From Alterisphingorhabdus sp051668705 (lineage in GTDB: Bacteria > Pseudomonadota > Alphaproteobacteria > Sphingomonadales > Sphingomonadaceae), in contig NZ_CP196351.1 of the NCBI RefSeq assembly GCF_051668705.1, positions 620,001 through 684,000 of the forward strand: a stretch of DNA of 64,000 bases, given 5' to 3'. The translations under genes were made by a program, and so were the position numbers. Below are positions 53,404 through 63,039 of the stretch, in pieces. Every line of letters starts with the position of its first letter. Positions within the stretch are counted from its first letter, which is position 1. Under the pieces are notes generated by a model, which searched no databases, was not told the DNA's origin, and saw nothing but the letters and a program-made list of their open reading frames with translations.

Positions 53404-55317
53404 TTAGCCAGCGGGAGCCAGCCAAATCGGTGAGGACCAGGCCCGTTCCTGCAAGGTTGGTTGCAGAGCAGGGTTGGGCTTGGCACCTGCCGTCAAAGCG
53501 TCCCAAGTGGACCAACGACAGGTTGGGTTTTCCAGAGCGCGCAAATAATAGGCGGCGCGGTGCCCAGCCTTATAATCCGGGTCGCGCCACACAGTCCGCA
53601 ATTCGCCAGCACCTTTGTTCGGTGTGATCGAGCAATTGCTTAAATCAACGCCTGCACCATTATCGGGGCAACGCCCCGTTGCTGCATCGGGGGACAGCCC
53701 ATCCGAACAGGCGATATCAATCACCTTTTCATAGCTGTCTTTGCCATCTGACCATAATTTGATGATCTGTAATCTCTGCAATGGCGCGGCATCGGGGTCA
53801 CGCATCGCCCATGCAATAAAGGCAGGTGCTTTGTCGCCTTCTGCAAGCAAATCGCCGCCCATGGCGACACCATTGGCATAGGCTTTCTTTACCAGCATCG
53901 GGTCTTCCAGCAGAGATGATTCAAAGCCAAAGCCGCCAAAAAACCGCAATTTGATGCGCGGCCCCGACGTTGCGAATGTTTCCTTACGGCGCATTGCGGC
54001 AAAAATGGACTCGCGGGTATTTTCTTCCGCCCAGACACCGGCCAGACCAGAGGCAGCCCAGCGAGAGAACCAGTTCTTGGCATTGTCAGCTACGGTTACG
54101 CCGTCCCACGTCTTTTGACCACCGGGCGGCACAGAACCGCGCGCAACGGCGGTGCCATCAACGACACCAACCTTTGACCAATAATTATTCTCTGCATATG
54201 AGCCGCCAGCGACATGGCTGTCAGACGAACCGATAAAGCCGAATTGAAACGGGTTGAAACCCTTTGTATCTTGCAACACCATCCCATCGCGGACTGCCTG
54301 ACGAACATAGCTGTGCCGTGTGTCGGAGACGATATTGCTGGCCAAGAGCTTATCATAAATCTCAAAATTTGCCCATTCGTCATTGGGGGAGAGAGATGGG
54401 TGTGTTTCAGATGTGCCCTTAACCTGCGTAATTTCGACAATGGGCTCATTGCGCATACGCTGTTCGGCATAGGCCTTGGTCAGCGGTTGGCCCTTTAAGG
54501 TGGCCAGTTTGAACATCTCACTGTTGGAAACATTGGAATTGTGTGGAATGGCCAGCGATTCATGCCCTGCATCGCGCTGTTTATCCATCCAATCCCACAA
54601 ATCTTCGGGATTGACCGAATCCAATGTGCTAAATGGCCGGTCTGGCGCGCTGCCTTTAAAAACAACATTGCGGTGCAAATTGCCGCCGGCAAAACTGTCG
54701 CTGCCCTGACCTGGTGCATAGGTGGATGTATATTCATAAGCAGAAAATGTGGTGAAGACGCCCGGCTCATTATATTTCTCTGCCGCAGCAACCGTATTCT
54801 TCCACGTCTGGCCGATAATCTCTTTATCGTAAATTTCTTCTATGGCTTCACCAGAGCGCACAGTGCCGCCGATAAGTTGAAAGGCGCGCAAAATGACCTC
54901 TGGGTCAGTGCCGTATAGCTCTTTGGCAATGGGCAGTTTTGATAGCCGCTCGTCAACGCCATCCATGGCAGGCAAAATGCCCATATAGGCCCCATGATCG
55001 GTCACACCCAGAAAATCGAGTGGTGGACCGCTGATCGTAATATCATAACCGCTAGGGTGTTTCACCGTCTCCCCGCGTGCGAAGCGATAGGCATCTTCCG
55101 GCGTGGTGCGGACATTGAAAATATAGGCGTCGAAAGAGTTTTTGGTGTGAATATGAAGGTCACCAAAATAAGCGTTGCGCTCCTCGCTATAACCCGAAGT
55201 GCGTTCTTCCGGCGCGGCATCTATATTGCCTGTACCATTTTGTTCATCCTGCGCAGTGCAGCCGGCCATAAAGGCCATTGCAGCAACAGACGCAACCAAC
55301 GCTCCCCTTACCCGCAT
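53404..55317 (-). CDS. DUF3604 lipoprotein (PHP-like metal-dependent hydrolase candidate)
   Basis: 637 aa; lipobox MAGC, then the hallmark AYFGDLHIHTKNSFDAYIF (H-x-H in a PHP/amidohydrolase-like strand), LGVTDHGAYMG, LAIPHNSNVSNSEMF and GFIGSSDSHVAGG. These His/Asp residues look like a multi-metal site. AGGAGAGG upstream supports the start. First gene of a three-gene unit with the PPIase and HupE genes. The family's reaction is unestablished to my knowledge. Confidence 0.88.
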   Translation of the reverse strand: MRVRGALVASVAAMAFMAGCTAQDEQNGTGNIDAAPEERTSGYSEERNAYFGDLHIHTKNSFDAYIFNVRTTPEDAYRFARGETVKHPSGYDITISGPPLDFLGVTDHGAYMGILPAMDGVDERLSKLPIAKELYGTDPEVILRAFQLIGGTVRSGEAIEEIYDKEIIGQTWKNTVAAAEKYNEPGVFTTFSAYEYTSTYAPGQGSDSFAGGNLHRNVVFKGSAPDRPFSTLDSVNPEDLWDWMDKQRDAGHESLAIPHNSNVSNSEMFKLATLKGQPLTKAYAEQRMRNEPIVEITQVKGTSETHPSLSPNDEWANFEIYDKLLASNIVSDTRHSYVRQAVRDGMVLQDTKGFNPFQFGFIGSSDSHVAGGSYAENNYWSKVGVVDGTAVARGSVPPGGQKTWDGVTVADNAKNWFSRWAASGLAGVWAEENTRESIFAAMRRKETFATSGPRIKLRFFGGFGFESSLLEDPMLVKKAYANGVAMGGDLLAEGDKAPAFIAWAMRDPDAAPLQRLQIIKLWSDGKDSYEKVIDIACSDGLSPDAATGRCPDNGAGVDLSNCSITPNKGAGELRTVWRDPDYKAGHRAAYYLRALENPTCRWSTWDALTAGAKPNPALQPTLQERAWSSPIWLAPAG

Positions 55318-55575
55318 AATCCTCTCCTATATTTTTATTTTATAGGGAAGAGGTTAGGCGAAATTTTGCAAAAGCGCAATGGCGTGAGACAGGCTGTGTA
55401 TTGTTCGCATGTGGTGACGTTGCAATGGCTATAGGCGCGGGCTCTAATTACAGAAAGGCCGCAAGATCGGCATAGGGAGATTGTTTCCACCATAGTCTGG
55501 ACTGAGCATTCAGTGTGGCGTTTTGAATAAAAGACTCTATGCTATGGCTTTGATTGAAGATGGGTTTTCACATTA

Positions 55576-56202
55576 ATGCCGATAAAGAAAAAGCGCCTTA
55601 GTCCGGAAGAAAGCCGTCTCGCCGCATTGGTAGAGGCTAGAGCACTGTTGATCGAAACGGGCCCGCAAGCTGTGACTTTAAAAGCCGTGGCGGCGCGAGT
55701 GGGCCGTACTCATGCTAATTTGCTTCATCATTTCGGTTCGGCCTCAGGCCTGCAAAAGGCGCTTTCTGCCTATTTGGCTCAATCTATTTGCCAGACCATT
55801 TGTGCGACAGTGCTGAAAACCCGCAAGGGTGAAGCGCCAGCGCGGGCTATTGTCGATCTGACCTTTGATGCTTTTGATCGTGAGGGCGCAGGAGCGTTAG
55901 CATCTTGGATGTTGCTTTCCGGCAACGAAGATGCGCTGGACCCGATTGTTGATGCCATTCATGCGCTGGTCGATGATCTGGCAAAGGATGAAGCACATGA
56001 TCAGCATCTGCGCGAAGATACTTTGGCACTGGTGATTATGGCTTTGGGCGATGCTTTGATGGGCGAGCGTTTATCCGTATCTCTGGGCTTGGCGCGGCAC
56101 AGTGCGCGGCAATTGGCCGAGCAAAGGCTCAATCAGTCTTTGTCACAATGGCATGGCGTAAGCGAACAGCTATGCCCTAGCCAGAACCCGGCTAATGATT
56201 AA
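55576..56202 (+). CDS. TetR/AcrR-family transcriptional regulator
   Basis: 208 aa. Helix-turn-helix: AVTLKAVAARVGRTHANLLH followed by HFGSASGLQKALSAYL. The ligand domain is typical and ends with a Gln/Ser-rich tail. Stands alone between the divergent DUF3604 unit and a convergent NDUFA9-like gene. No strong ribosome site is visible. It could control the DUF3604 operon across the 258-base divergent gap, which contains a CCTATA / TATAGG inverted repeat near the DUF3604 promoter (inference). Confidence 0.85.
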   Translation: MPIKKKRLSPEESRLAALVEARALLIETGPQAVTLKAVAARVGRTHANLLHHFGSASGLQKALSAYLAQSICQTICATVLKTRKGEAPARAIVDLTFDAFDREGAGALASWMLLSGNEDALDPIVDAIHALVDDLAKDEAHDQHLREDTLALVIMALGDALMGERLSVSLGLARHSARQLAEQRLNQSLSQWHGVSEQLCPSQNPAND

Positions 56203-56243
56203 AATCTGAAGCACTGGCCGAAATAGACTGGCCGTTAAGATGG

Positions 56244-57203
56244 TCAGCCGCGTTTAGTCTCAAATCGGCCATGTGGGCGATAGCGCACCATCCATCCATC
56301 AATCACGGTGGATAGCGGCGTTGCAGCCAAGCCAAGTGTCTTGAGCGTTTTGGCGTTGGCATCGACCACATTGTCCTGTTGCAGCATGATCCATTGGTCG
56401 CGCGTCATGGGCGCGCCAGGCAGCCAACCCGTGAGATTTGCCATTAGCCCTGCCACTATATCCGGCATATCAACAAATGCTGGCCCATTATTGCTGGCTT
56501 TCGCGATATGATGGTTCAATTCACGCATCGAAATAATGTCTGGCCCGCCCAGTTCGTAAGTGCGTCCCTTATGCGTTTTCTTGCCAGCCAGCATATCGGC
56601 CAAGGTAACATGGACAGCCTTGGCAACATCATCAACATAGACTGGCTGAAACTTTGTATCGCCGCCAATGATAGGAACGACGGGCAGCAATGAAATCAGC
56701 CCGGCAAAGCGGTTGGTGAAACCGTCTTCCGGCCCGAACACAATGGAAGGCCGTAAAATCACGCTATTTGCAAAAGCCTCCAGCACGGCAGCCTCACCTT
56801 CGCCTTTGCTCTTGCCATATCGGCTATCCGAATGTGAATCGGCACCAATAGCCGACATGTGCACCAGCGCCTTGCAGCCTGCGGCGTGCGCAGCTTCTGC
56901 AACATTGCGGGCACCATTAACATGAAAAGCCTGAAAGTCGCCATCCAATATGCCGACCAGATTGATGACGGCATCGCTGCCATGTACTGCGCGGGCAACG
57001 GATTCCGGCTTACGAATATCGGCAACAGCAAATTGCGTCTGCCCCAAATTGCCAAGCGGTTTCAGCTTATGTGCGTTGGAAGGGTTGCGTTCTGCTATAC
57101 GAACACGTGCACCTGCCGCGAGCAGTTGCTGGCTGATATATTTGCCAATAAAACCGCCACCGCCAAAAATGGTTATAAGGCTGTTTTGTAACGGGTTTTG
57201 CAT
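56244..57203 (-). CDS. NDUFA9-like atypical SDR (complex I NDUFA9 subunit family)
   Basis: Extended/atypical SDR of about 319 aa. FGGGGFIGKYISQQLLAAGA binds the dinucleotide, ALVHMSAIGADSHSDSRYGKSKGEGE has the family's degenerate active-site Y-x3-K, and VILRPSIVFGPEDGFTNRFA is a signature of the NDUFA9-like group. Bacterial members are commonly annotated as complex I accessory proteins, but a role in ubiquinone or quinone metabolism has also been suggested; neither can be shown here. I start at 57203 (GGAG upstream). Confidence 0.87.
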   Translation of the reverse strand: MQNPLQNSLITIFGGGGFIGKYISQQLLAAGARVRIAERNPSNAHKLKPLGNLGQTQFAVADIRKPESVARAVHGSDAVINLVGILDGDFQAFHVNGARNVAEAAHAAGCKALVHMSAIGADSHSDSRYGKSKGEGEAAVLEAFANSVILRPSIVFGPEDGFTNRFAGLISLLPVVPIIGGDTKFQPVYVDDVAKAVHVTLADMLAGKKTHKGRTYELGGPDIISMRELNHHIAKASNNGPAFVDMPDIVAGLMANLTGWLPGAPMTRDQWIMLQQDNVVDANAKTLKTLGLAATPLSTVIDGWMVRYRPHGRFETKRG

Positions 57204-57498
57204 GATTTCGTGTCTCCGTCCGCAAATGGGCATCAGATCGTTAGCTGTATAATGGTTATATAGGATATTTTTACAGAATGTTTAGCCACGCCAATAGCGC
57301 CCAACACGCCGCAGCGGCAAGCCTCAATTTTGATGCCCCTATTTTGCCATCACTTTTCATCATCTTGGCCATGATAGAGGGGAGAGACATCATTAATGGC
57401 GCTCTTTTATTTGATAGCAATCTAATGCTGCTGGCACAGAATATGTGAGCTAATCTAAGCTCAGCAATATTGGGTGCCAGCAGCCAATGCAGCAAGAT

Positions 57499-58110
57499 TT
57501 AGCGTGTAACCACATTATCAAGTTTGAAGGTAAATGGCGTGGATTGGTCCCCGCCGCCTTGCATAATGATATCTGCGCTCGCGATGTTTACCAAAGGTAA
57601 TTCGGTTTCGATGCTATCGACCAAATCATGGTCCAAAACCTGGCCCTGCTCAATTTTTTCAGTCACGCCAATCCATAGTGTATCTTCGAATTCAAAGATG
57701 GCTTTTTCGCCTGGGCTGATCGCAGTTTGCTCAGCCAATCTATACCCTCCTCTGACGATCAACCCATTCACCGAACCCTTGTCACGGCTATTTAGTATTT
57801 CGATTTGATGGGGATCAGCGCTAGGACCTGTTATCGTCAAGTCGTTACTAAGAGAACCGTGAATGATAGCAAGTTGCTGACCTGGCGAGACATCCATCGG
57901 GTAAAATTGATTTCCAAAATTATCCAATGCCGATGCTTGCAGACCCATTGAATAGGTGAAAGGATGAAATTGGTCAGGACCGCATTCCTTTATTACTTGC
58001 CAGGCGAGTGTCCTGGCCATGTGATCGGCGGCGAGATTTTTTTGAAAAATCACGACATCCATTACTTTGCTGGCGTCTGATTGGTTGCGAAATGTTAGCT
58101 CGATATTCAT
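57499..58110 (-). CDS. hypothetical protein, 203 aa, beta-rich
   Basis: Cytoplasmic protein without signal peptide. It contains VVIFQKNLAADHMARTLAWQ at the N terminus, PGQQLAIIHG, GSVNGLIVRGGYRLAEQTAI and the C-terminal ASADIIMQGGGDQSTPFTF. I recall similar orphan proteins in other proteobacteria, sometimes mislabelled as dioxygenase-like; no function is known to me. GGGAG seven bases before the ATG makes the start secure. It stands alone. Confidence 0.72.
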   Translation of the reverse strand: MNIELTFRNQSDASKVMDVVIFQKNLAADHMARTLAWQVIKECGPDQFHPFTYSMGLQASALDNFGNQFYPMDVSPGQQLAIIHGSLSNDLTITGPSADPHQIEILNSRDKGSVNGLIVRGGYRLAEQTAISPGEKAIFEFEDTLWIGVTEKIEQGQVLDHDLVDSIETELPLVNIASADIIMQGGGDQSTPFTFKLDNVVTR

Positions 58111-58392
58111 TTTACGTCTCCCTCAATGATGTGCGCTTGTGAAACTATGAAAAAATAAGCACACATGATTGCCTAGAGCCGATCTCCTTCTCGTCAAAAG
58201 GGAAAGTAAGTTTTTTTGCGGAACAGAATATTGGTTTACTGGCCGATCGCCACAGACTCGGGCTGCAAGGCCTGCAACCACTTGATCATGATGGATAAAC
58301 TGGCCTTGGGTTATAGCGAACTTTTAAACCATATAAGGCGCATTTGCGTTATTTCCCCAAGGTCATTTGTACGACTTTGGCAAAGGTCATCT

Positions 58393-60375
58393 TCAGAAAC
58401 CAATTCTCTGATTGCTATCAGGCTTTAATTCAGACTCACGGCGCAGCGCTGCACAGATGTTTTTGCTGCATTGGTCTGGTTTGTGGCGGAGCTGTTTTTG
58501 TACAACCTTGAAATCACCTGGCGTAAGGTTCTGCAACGCCATCAAAGCCTTTGGCGGTTCGACATCAAAAAATTTGATAAAGGCATGCTCCAGCTGTTCC
58601 TCAGACAGCGGTTTGAGGGTCACCTTAAAGTCAAACCTGCGTAAAGTTGCCGGGTCCAGACGCTCGGTATTATTGGTTGCAGCCAGTACTGGATAGTCAT
58701 GCCGATCAAGCCAGGACAAAAGCTCGTTGACGCTGCTAACCTCCCAATTGGCTTTGGCGGCCGTGCGGTCGAGCATGATTGAGTCCGCCTCATCAAAGAA
58801 CAAAACGCCTTCATTCTCACGCGCATCTATAAAGGCATCGGCAATATTGGCCTCGGTCTCGCCAATCCATTTAGATAGAAGGTCGGATGCCCGCTTTTCC
58901 AATAATGGCCGATCCATTTTGCGTGCAAAATAATGCGCCAGCGCCGTTTTGCCTGTGCCTGGTGGACCAGATAGGAGCAAAGAGACATCGAGAAATTGTC
59001 CATCTGCAATCCGGTCAATCAAGGATGCGATGGGTGGTTCCGATTGATAAAGATTGAGATCAATATCTGGGCTTTTGCTAATCGGTACCTCACCGCCACG
59101 CAGAGCTTTAACCAGTGATGTTGCCGACCTGTTGCTCTCAGGCGGCGCTGAGGCCAGCCGCGTGGCGCGAATAGCCGTGCGCAAAACTGTCGCAGCTTCT
59201 GGCGCTTTATCGATCAGCTTTTCCATCGCTGTTGACTTTTCAACCTGCTCGTCTGCTACAATACGATCGTAAATACGCGCGCTGGTCTTACGCGATGGAT
59301 AGTCGAGTTTGAGTACGTGGCTCATCCGCCGGATGATCGCCTTATCGACATTGCCAAGCGCGTTGCTGGTCCAGATAACCGGCACAGCGTTGGTTTCCAA
59401 CAGCCGATTGACAAAGACCTTGCTGCCAGTGCGCTGGGTCATCCAATCGCCGGACCCGCGCTGACTGTCGCCTATGAAATCCTCCATTTCGTCGAAGAGC
59501 AATATTGCGGTCTTTTCGCCGCGCTGCTTGCCTTTGCTGTCCAGAACACGCTGTGCCAGAGCCAGCGCGTTGACACGTTCATAGCGATTGGGCTCTTCGC
59601 CATCTTCATCTGCCTCTCCAACAGCGTGCAATTCTGCCTGCGCCGCCGCGGCGAGGACACGGGCCAATTCTGTTTTTCCAGTGCCGGGCGGGCCATGGAT
59701 CAAGATATTGATGCCGCGCGCTTTTTCCCTGGTTGCGCCAATAATCAGATCACGCAGAAAAGGGGCATCTTCAACATGGGCAAAATCTAACATATCCAAG
59801 GAAGTGGATTGGCGTATGCCAATCAGCGCATCAGCCAGTTCGTCGCCCAATGCTGGCGCACGGTCTAACAGGGTCTCCAGCGCCCATTGAATATCGACAT
59901 AGGTAACATCGTGCCGGTTGGTTTGGAATGAAGCCAGACCCAGTTTCACAACCGGACAAAGCCGCACAAAACGCGCGGCATCATGGGTTTCCACTCCTGC
60001 CAATTCGCCCAACATGATAGGCAAATCTATGCCTTTGCTGCTGGCCAGATATGCCAGTGCACGAACCTTGGGCAAGCGATCACATGCAATCATCAGCACA
60101 AGCAGTCTATGATTTTGTTCGTCAAGCCCAAGGATGTCGGCCAGCCCGTCTGCCAATTGCATAACATAAGGGGCGGGCGCTTCATTAACCTGCCAATTGT
60201 GGATGGCCTCCATTAAACTGTCTCGGTCCTTGAGCGTCTTTTTGCTCACGCCAAGGTCCAGCCAGCCCATATTATCCAGCACCCATCGCTTTATCGCTTT
60301 AGCGACCGGCGATTTGGCCGATATGTCTTTGCCCATATGCAGCAGCATGCTGCGGACGATGTGAAATTCGTTCAT
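58393..60375 (-). CDS. double-AAA ATPase
   Basis: 660 aa with an N-terminal helical domain of about 200 residues and two AAA modules. The first (about 220-420) has IHGPPGTGKTELARVL, AILLFDEMEDFIGD and WTSNALGNVDKAIIRRMSH; the second (about 460-640) has SGPPGTGKTALAHYF, VLFFDEADSIML and ATNNTERLDPATLRRFD. Both modules have Walker A, Walker B, sensor Asn and Arg finger, so both look active. It resembles Cdc48/Vps4-like remodellers and is transcribed downstream of rtcA after 287 bases, so an RNA-repair link is possible but unproven. Confidence 0.85.
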   Translation of the reverse strand: MNEFHIVRSMLLHMGKDISAKSPVAKAIKRWVLDNMGWLDLGVSKKTLKDRDSLMEAIHNWQVNEAPAPYVMQLADGLADILGLDEQNHRLLVLMIACDRLPKVRALAYLASSKGIDLPIMLGELAGVETHDAARFVRLCPVVKLGLASFQTNRHDVTYVDIQWALETLLDRAPALGDELADALIGIRQSTSLDMLDFAHVEDAPFLRDLIIGATREKARGINILIHGPPGTGKTELARVLAAAAQAELHAVGEADEDGEEPNRYERVNALALAQRVLDSKGKQRGEKTAILLFDEMEDFIGDSQRGSGDWMTQRTGSKVFVNRLLETNAVPVIWTSNALGNVDKAIIRRMSHVLKLDYPSRKTSARIYDRIVADEQVEKSTAMEKLIDKAPEAATVLRTAIRATRLASAPPESNRSATSLVKALRGGEVPISKSPDIDLNLYQSEPPIASLIDRIADGQFLDVSLLLSGPPGTGKTALAHYFARKMDRPLLEKRASDLLSKWIGETEANIADAFIDARENEGVLFFDEADSIMLDRTAAKANWEVSSVNELLSWLDRHDYPVLAATNNTERLDPATLRRFDFKVTLKPLSEEQLEHAFIKFFDVEPPKALMALQNLTPGDFKVVQKQLRHKPDQCSKNICAALRRESELKPDSNQRIGF

Positions 60376-60662
60376 AATATCCCATTCCCAACGGAAGGCA
60401 GGACAGCGTGCAAAATACGCACGCGGTGCCTCCGTATTATATTCAGATTTTAGGGGGCGCGGCTTTGGGTTTCAGGCCCGGCCGCAGCATATGGGATATG
60501 CTATGGCAGAGTCTGGAAACCGCTGGGCTGCGTGCCCGTTTGTGCGAATATTTCCAACAATGCATTTCTCCAATTTTGTTCGCATATTGGTTGCGAATAT
60601 TGCGGCTATTTACTGATCAGGATTCAAAAAACAAGAAAATAATTCTTGAGCGCAAATATTGG

Positions 60663-61676
60663 CTAGCGCAGGCTGACCAAAAAATGACCGTCTTCTTGTT
60701 GGTCAAATGCGAAAGTTCGTCCAGTGAAACGCGCAATAATATCTGCGCCTGTCCGTGCATGCTGGCTTGGCTTTACGCATGTAAATGATCCGCCTCCCGC
60801 CAGTGCAAAAGGTAGCAGCAGCTGATCGGCAAGATATGGTCCGGCAAAAGCCTGACCTTCCATATATCCTTTCATCCGCATCGCTGCTGTCTTTGCCAGC
60901 CGCTCTGCTTTGATGCCGAATTTGCCGAAGCCGCTGACGATTTCGGTAACATGGTCATATTCTGCTTCAAGCAGCAGAATATTGCCCGGCCCTTGGTCCT
61001 CAGGCAATTGCCGCACAGCAATGGCATCTTCTTCCCAGTTCAGAACATTTTGCGCAGTTTTTACCTCACGCTCAGCAATATCATATGGCAGGCCAGCGAA
61101 AATTGCGGTGCCGATAACAGAACGCAATTCGCCGCGGTCAAGACAATCAATCCGGCGCAGAGGCGCGGGTTGAATATCGATTTCCATCTTACCACCGCCG
61201 CGCGGGTAGAAACCATGGCGCACCAATTTTGCCGATACGCTTGGCCCCATGCGATTGATGAGCGGTAAAAAGGCCCGTTCAATAAAATCATATGGCGGTG
61301 CACCCATATTGTGCGTGCCGCCTTCCAGCGTGATATGCGAAGGCCCACCCGCAAAAAGCAGAGGTGGCAAAATTGTCTGCAGCACCAGATTTGCACTGCC
61401 AGCCGATCCGACTGCGAAATTATACTCTCCGGCCTTCATTGTGCCGGGGCGAAAAGTGATTTCGGACGTCCCGACCTCAAGACCTTCGCATGTGGAATCA
61501 CTAATCGCGCAAGCTGCTTCAATAGCCGTGACATGCTGGCGCATCATACCCGGCTTTTCACGTCCGCCACGAATATTAGTGATTTGAAAGGCTTGCCCAG
61601 TGACAAGCGAGAGCGAGGCAGAACTTCTCAGTACTTGGCCGCCGCCTTCTCCTTCAGAGCCGTCAATTGTGATCAT
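60663..61676 (-). CDS. rtcA: RNA 3'-terminal-phosphate cyclase
   Basis: Converts RNA 3'-phosphate to 2',3'-cyclic phosphate through an AMP-histidine intermediate. Marks: IDGSEGEGGGQVLRSSASLS, NIRGGREKPGM, GSAGSANLVLQTILPPLLFA, HGFYPRGGGK and the catalytic His in PSQHARTGADII. Length 337 aa. AGGTGA precedes the ATG. It is downstream of rtcB with 95 bases between, in which an 11-bp hairpin occurs. RtcA can regenerate the cyclic ends used by RtcB. Confidence 0.95.
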   Translation of the reverse strand: MITIDGSEGEGGGQVLRSSASLSLVTGQAFQITNIRGGREKPGMMRQHVTAIEAACAISDSTCEGLEVGTSEITFRPGTMKAGEYNFAVGSAGSANLVLQTILPPLLFAGGPSHITLEGGTHNMGAPPYDFIERAFLPLINRMGPSVSAKLVRHGFYPRGGGKMEIDIQPAPLRRIDCLDRGELRSVIGTAIFAGLPYDIAEREVKTAQNVLNWEEDAIAVRQLPEDQGPGNILLLEAEYDHVTEIVSGFGKFGIKAERLAKTAAMRMKGYMEGQAFAGPYLADQLLLPFALAGGGSFTCVKPSQHARTGADIIARFTGRTFAFDQQEDGHFLVSLR

Positions 61677-61704
61677 AAGTTCACCTATTCATATAGTATT
61701 AGAA

Positions 61705-61745
61705 ACACCAGCTGCGCGGTCATATTCTGACGTTGCAACTGGTGT
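61705..61745 (-). other. hairpin between rtcB and rtcA
   Basis: On the minus strand ACACCAGTTGC pairs with GCAGCTGGTGT (11 bp, one G-T pair) around a 19-base loop, followed by TTTCT. It lies in the 95-base gap between the two repair genes and could attenuate rtcA or mark an RNA-processing site. Confidence 0.5.
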
Positions 61746-61771
61746 CCTGTTTTTGATCGTATCTGTGAAGT

Positions 61772-62998
61772 TTATCCCTTCACACATACGATCTGTTTCA
61801 GCGTATGGACAATCTCAACAAGATCGTCTTGCGCGGCCATTACCGCTTCGATCGGCTTATATGCCTTGGGCGTTTCATCGATCACACCGATATCTTTCCG
61901 GCATTCTACGCCTTTGGTATCTTCGATATGCTCTTCCAGCGATACTGCTTTTTTGGCTTGTGTCCGCGACATTACGCGGCCAGCACCATGGCTGCAGCTT
62001 TCGAAAGACTCGCGGTTACCAAGGCCCCGAACAATGAACGATTTTGCGCCCATTGATCCGGGAATGATACCCATCATACCTTTTGAGGCGCGCACTGCGC
62101 CTTTACGGGTAATCAGGACGTCCTGACCGAAATGCCGCTCTCGATTGACATAATTATGGTGACAGTTAATCGCCTCCATCTCTGCGTCAAAAGCTTTGGC
62201 AATTTGACCGCGCAGCGCCTTAATGACGTTTTTCATCATCATCTTACGGTTAGCCATCGCAAAATCCTGCGCCCATTCAACCGCTTCGACATAATCGTCA
62301 AAATGGTCTGTCCCTTCCGGGAAATAGGCAAGAGCTGTGTCCGGCAGGTTGATATGCCATTTGCGCATATCTTGCTTGGCCAGCTCGATAAACTGCGTGC
62401 CGATAGCATTACCAACACCGCGTGATCCGCTATGTAGCATGATCCAGACACGATCTTCAGTATCCAGACACAGCTCGATGAAATGGTTTCCCGTTCCCAG
62501 CGTGCCCAGATGCGTGACATTGTTGGTGTTTTTAAACCGTGGATATTTATCAGTAATGCGCGTAAAGCGCGCCGATAAAGGCGTCCATGCATCGATAATC
62601 TCTTCCTGTGGATCACCCCAGGAGCCGGTGTCACGGCGACCACGTCCAGCCGACCGGCCATGCGGAACCGCAGCCTCAATCGCTGAACGAATGGCTTCCA
62701 GATTATCAGGCAGATCACTTGCTACCAATGATGTGCGTGCTGCCATCATACCGCAGCCAATGTCGACACCTACGGCAGCGGGAATAATCGCGCCTTTAGT
62801 AGGAATAACCGAACCCACAGTTGCGCCAATACCCACATGCACATCGGGCATGACCGCGATATGGTTGAAGATGAAAGGCATCTGTGCCGCTTTGGAAAGC
62901 TGTCTGCGAGCGCCATCATCAACAGGGACACCACGTGTCCACAATTTAATGGGATGACCGCCCTCAACGTCCATAAATTCGTATTTTGTCTCGACCAT
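61772..62998 (-). CDS. rtcB: RNA-splicing ligase RtcB
   Basis: GTP- and Mn-dependent ligase joining 2',3'-cyclic phosphate (or 3'-phosphate) and 5'-OH RNA ends, active in tRNA and other RNA repair. Marks: MPDVHVGIGATVGSVIPTKG, VGVDIGCGMMAARTSL (metal-binding Asp/Cys), GTGNHFIEL, LHSGSRGVGN and the guanylylated His in SHGAGRVMSRTQAKK. Length 408 aa. Start 62998 has a textbook AAGGAGG six bases upstream. The Y RNA cluster lies directly before it. Confidence 0.96.
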   Translation of the reverse strand: MVETKYEFMDVEGGHPIKLWTRGVPVDDGARRQLSKAAQMPFIFNHIAVMPDVHVGIGATVGSVIPTKGAIIPAAVGVDIGCGMMAARTSLVASDLPDNLEAIRSAIEAAVPHGRSAGRGRRDTGSWGDPQEEIIDAWTPLSARFTRITDKYPRFKNTNNVTHLGTLGTGNHFIELCLDTEDRVWIMLHSGSRGVGNAIGTQFIELAKQDMRKWHINLPDTALAYFPEGTDHFDDYVEAVEWAQDFAMANRKMMMKNVIKALRGQIAKAFDAEMEAINCHHNYVNRERHFGQDVLITRKGAVRASKGMMGIIPGSMGAKSFIVRGLGNRESFESCSHGAGRVMSRTQAKKAVSLEEHIEDTKGVECRKDIGVIDETPKAYKPIEAVMAAQDDLVEIVHTLKQIVCVKG

Positions 62999-63023
62999 GA
63001 TAGGCCTCCTTATCATTCTTTAT

Positions 63024-63037
63024 CCGCTTGAAAGCGG
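63024..63037 (-). other. hairpin just before the rtcB ribosome site
   Basis: CCGCT-TTCA-AGCGG (5-6 bp) lies between the 3' stem of the last Y RNA and AAGGAGG of rtcB. It could protect the processed rtcB message or mark the end of the Y RNA precursor. Seen in sequence; role inferred. Confidence 0.4.
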
Positions 63038-63039
63038 TG

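Noticed and set aside
57271..57495. Minus-strand 74-codon frame just after the 203-aa hypothetical gene
   Set aside because: TTG start without a ribosome site, and a composition that does not look like a real protein; kept out for lack of support.
58216..58428. Plus-strand 70-codon frame before the double-AAA gene end
   Set aside because: Overlaps the end of a certain gene and has no ribosome site.
60376..60662. Sigma-54 promoter before the double-AAA gene (GGCAC-containing stretches on the minus strand)
   Set aside because: The GG to GC distance is wrong (10 or 13 instead of 12 bases) in the candidates.
60408..60788. Plus-strand 126-codon frame between the ATPase and rtcA genes
   Set aside because: Antisense into rtcA, Cys/Trp-rich random composition.
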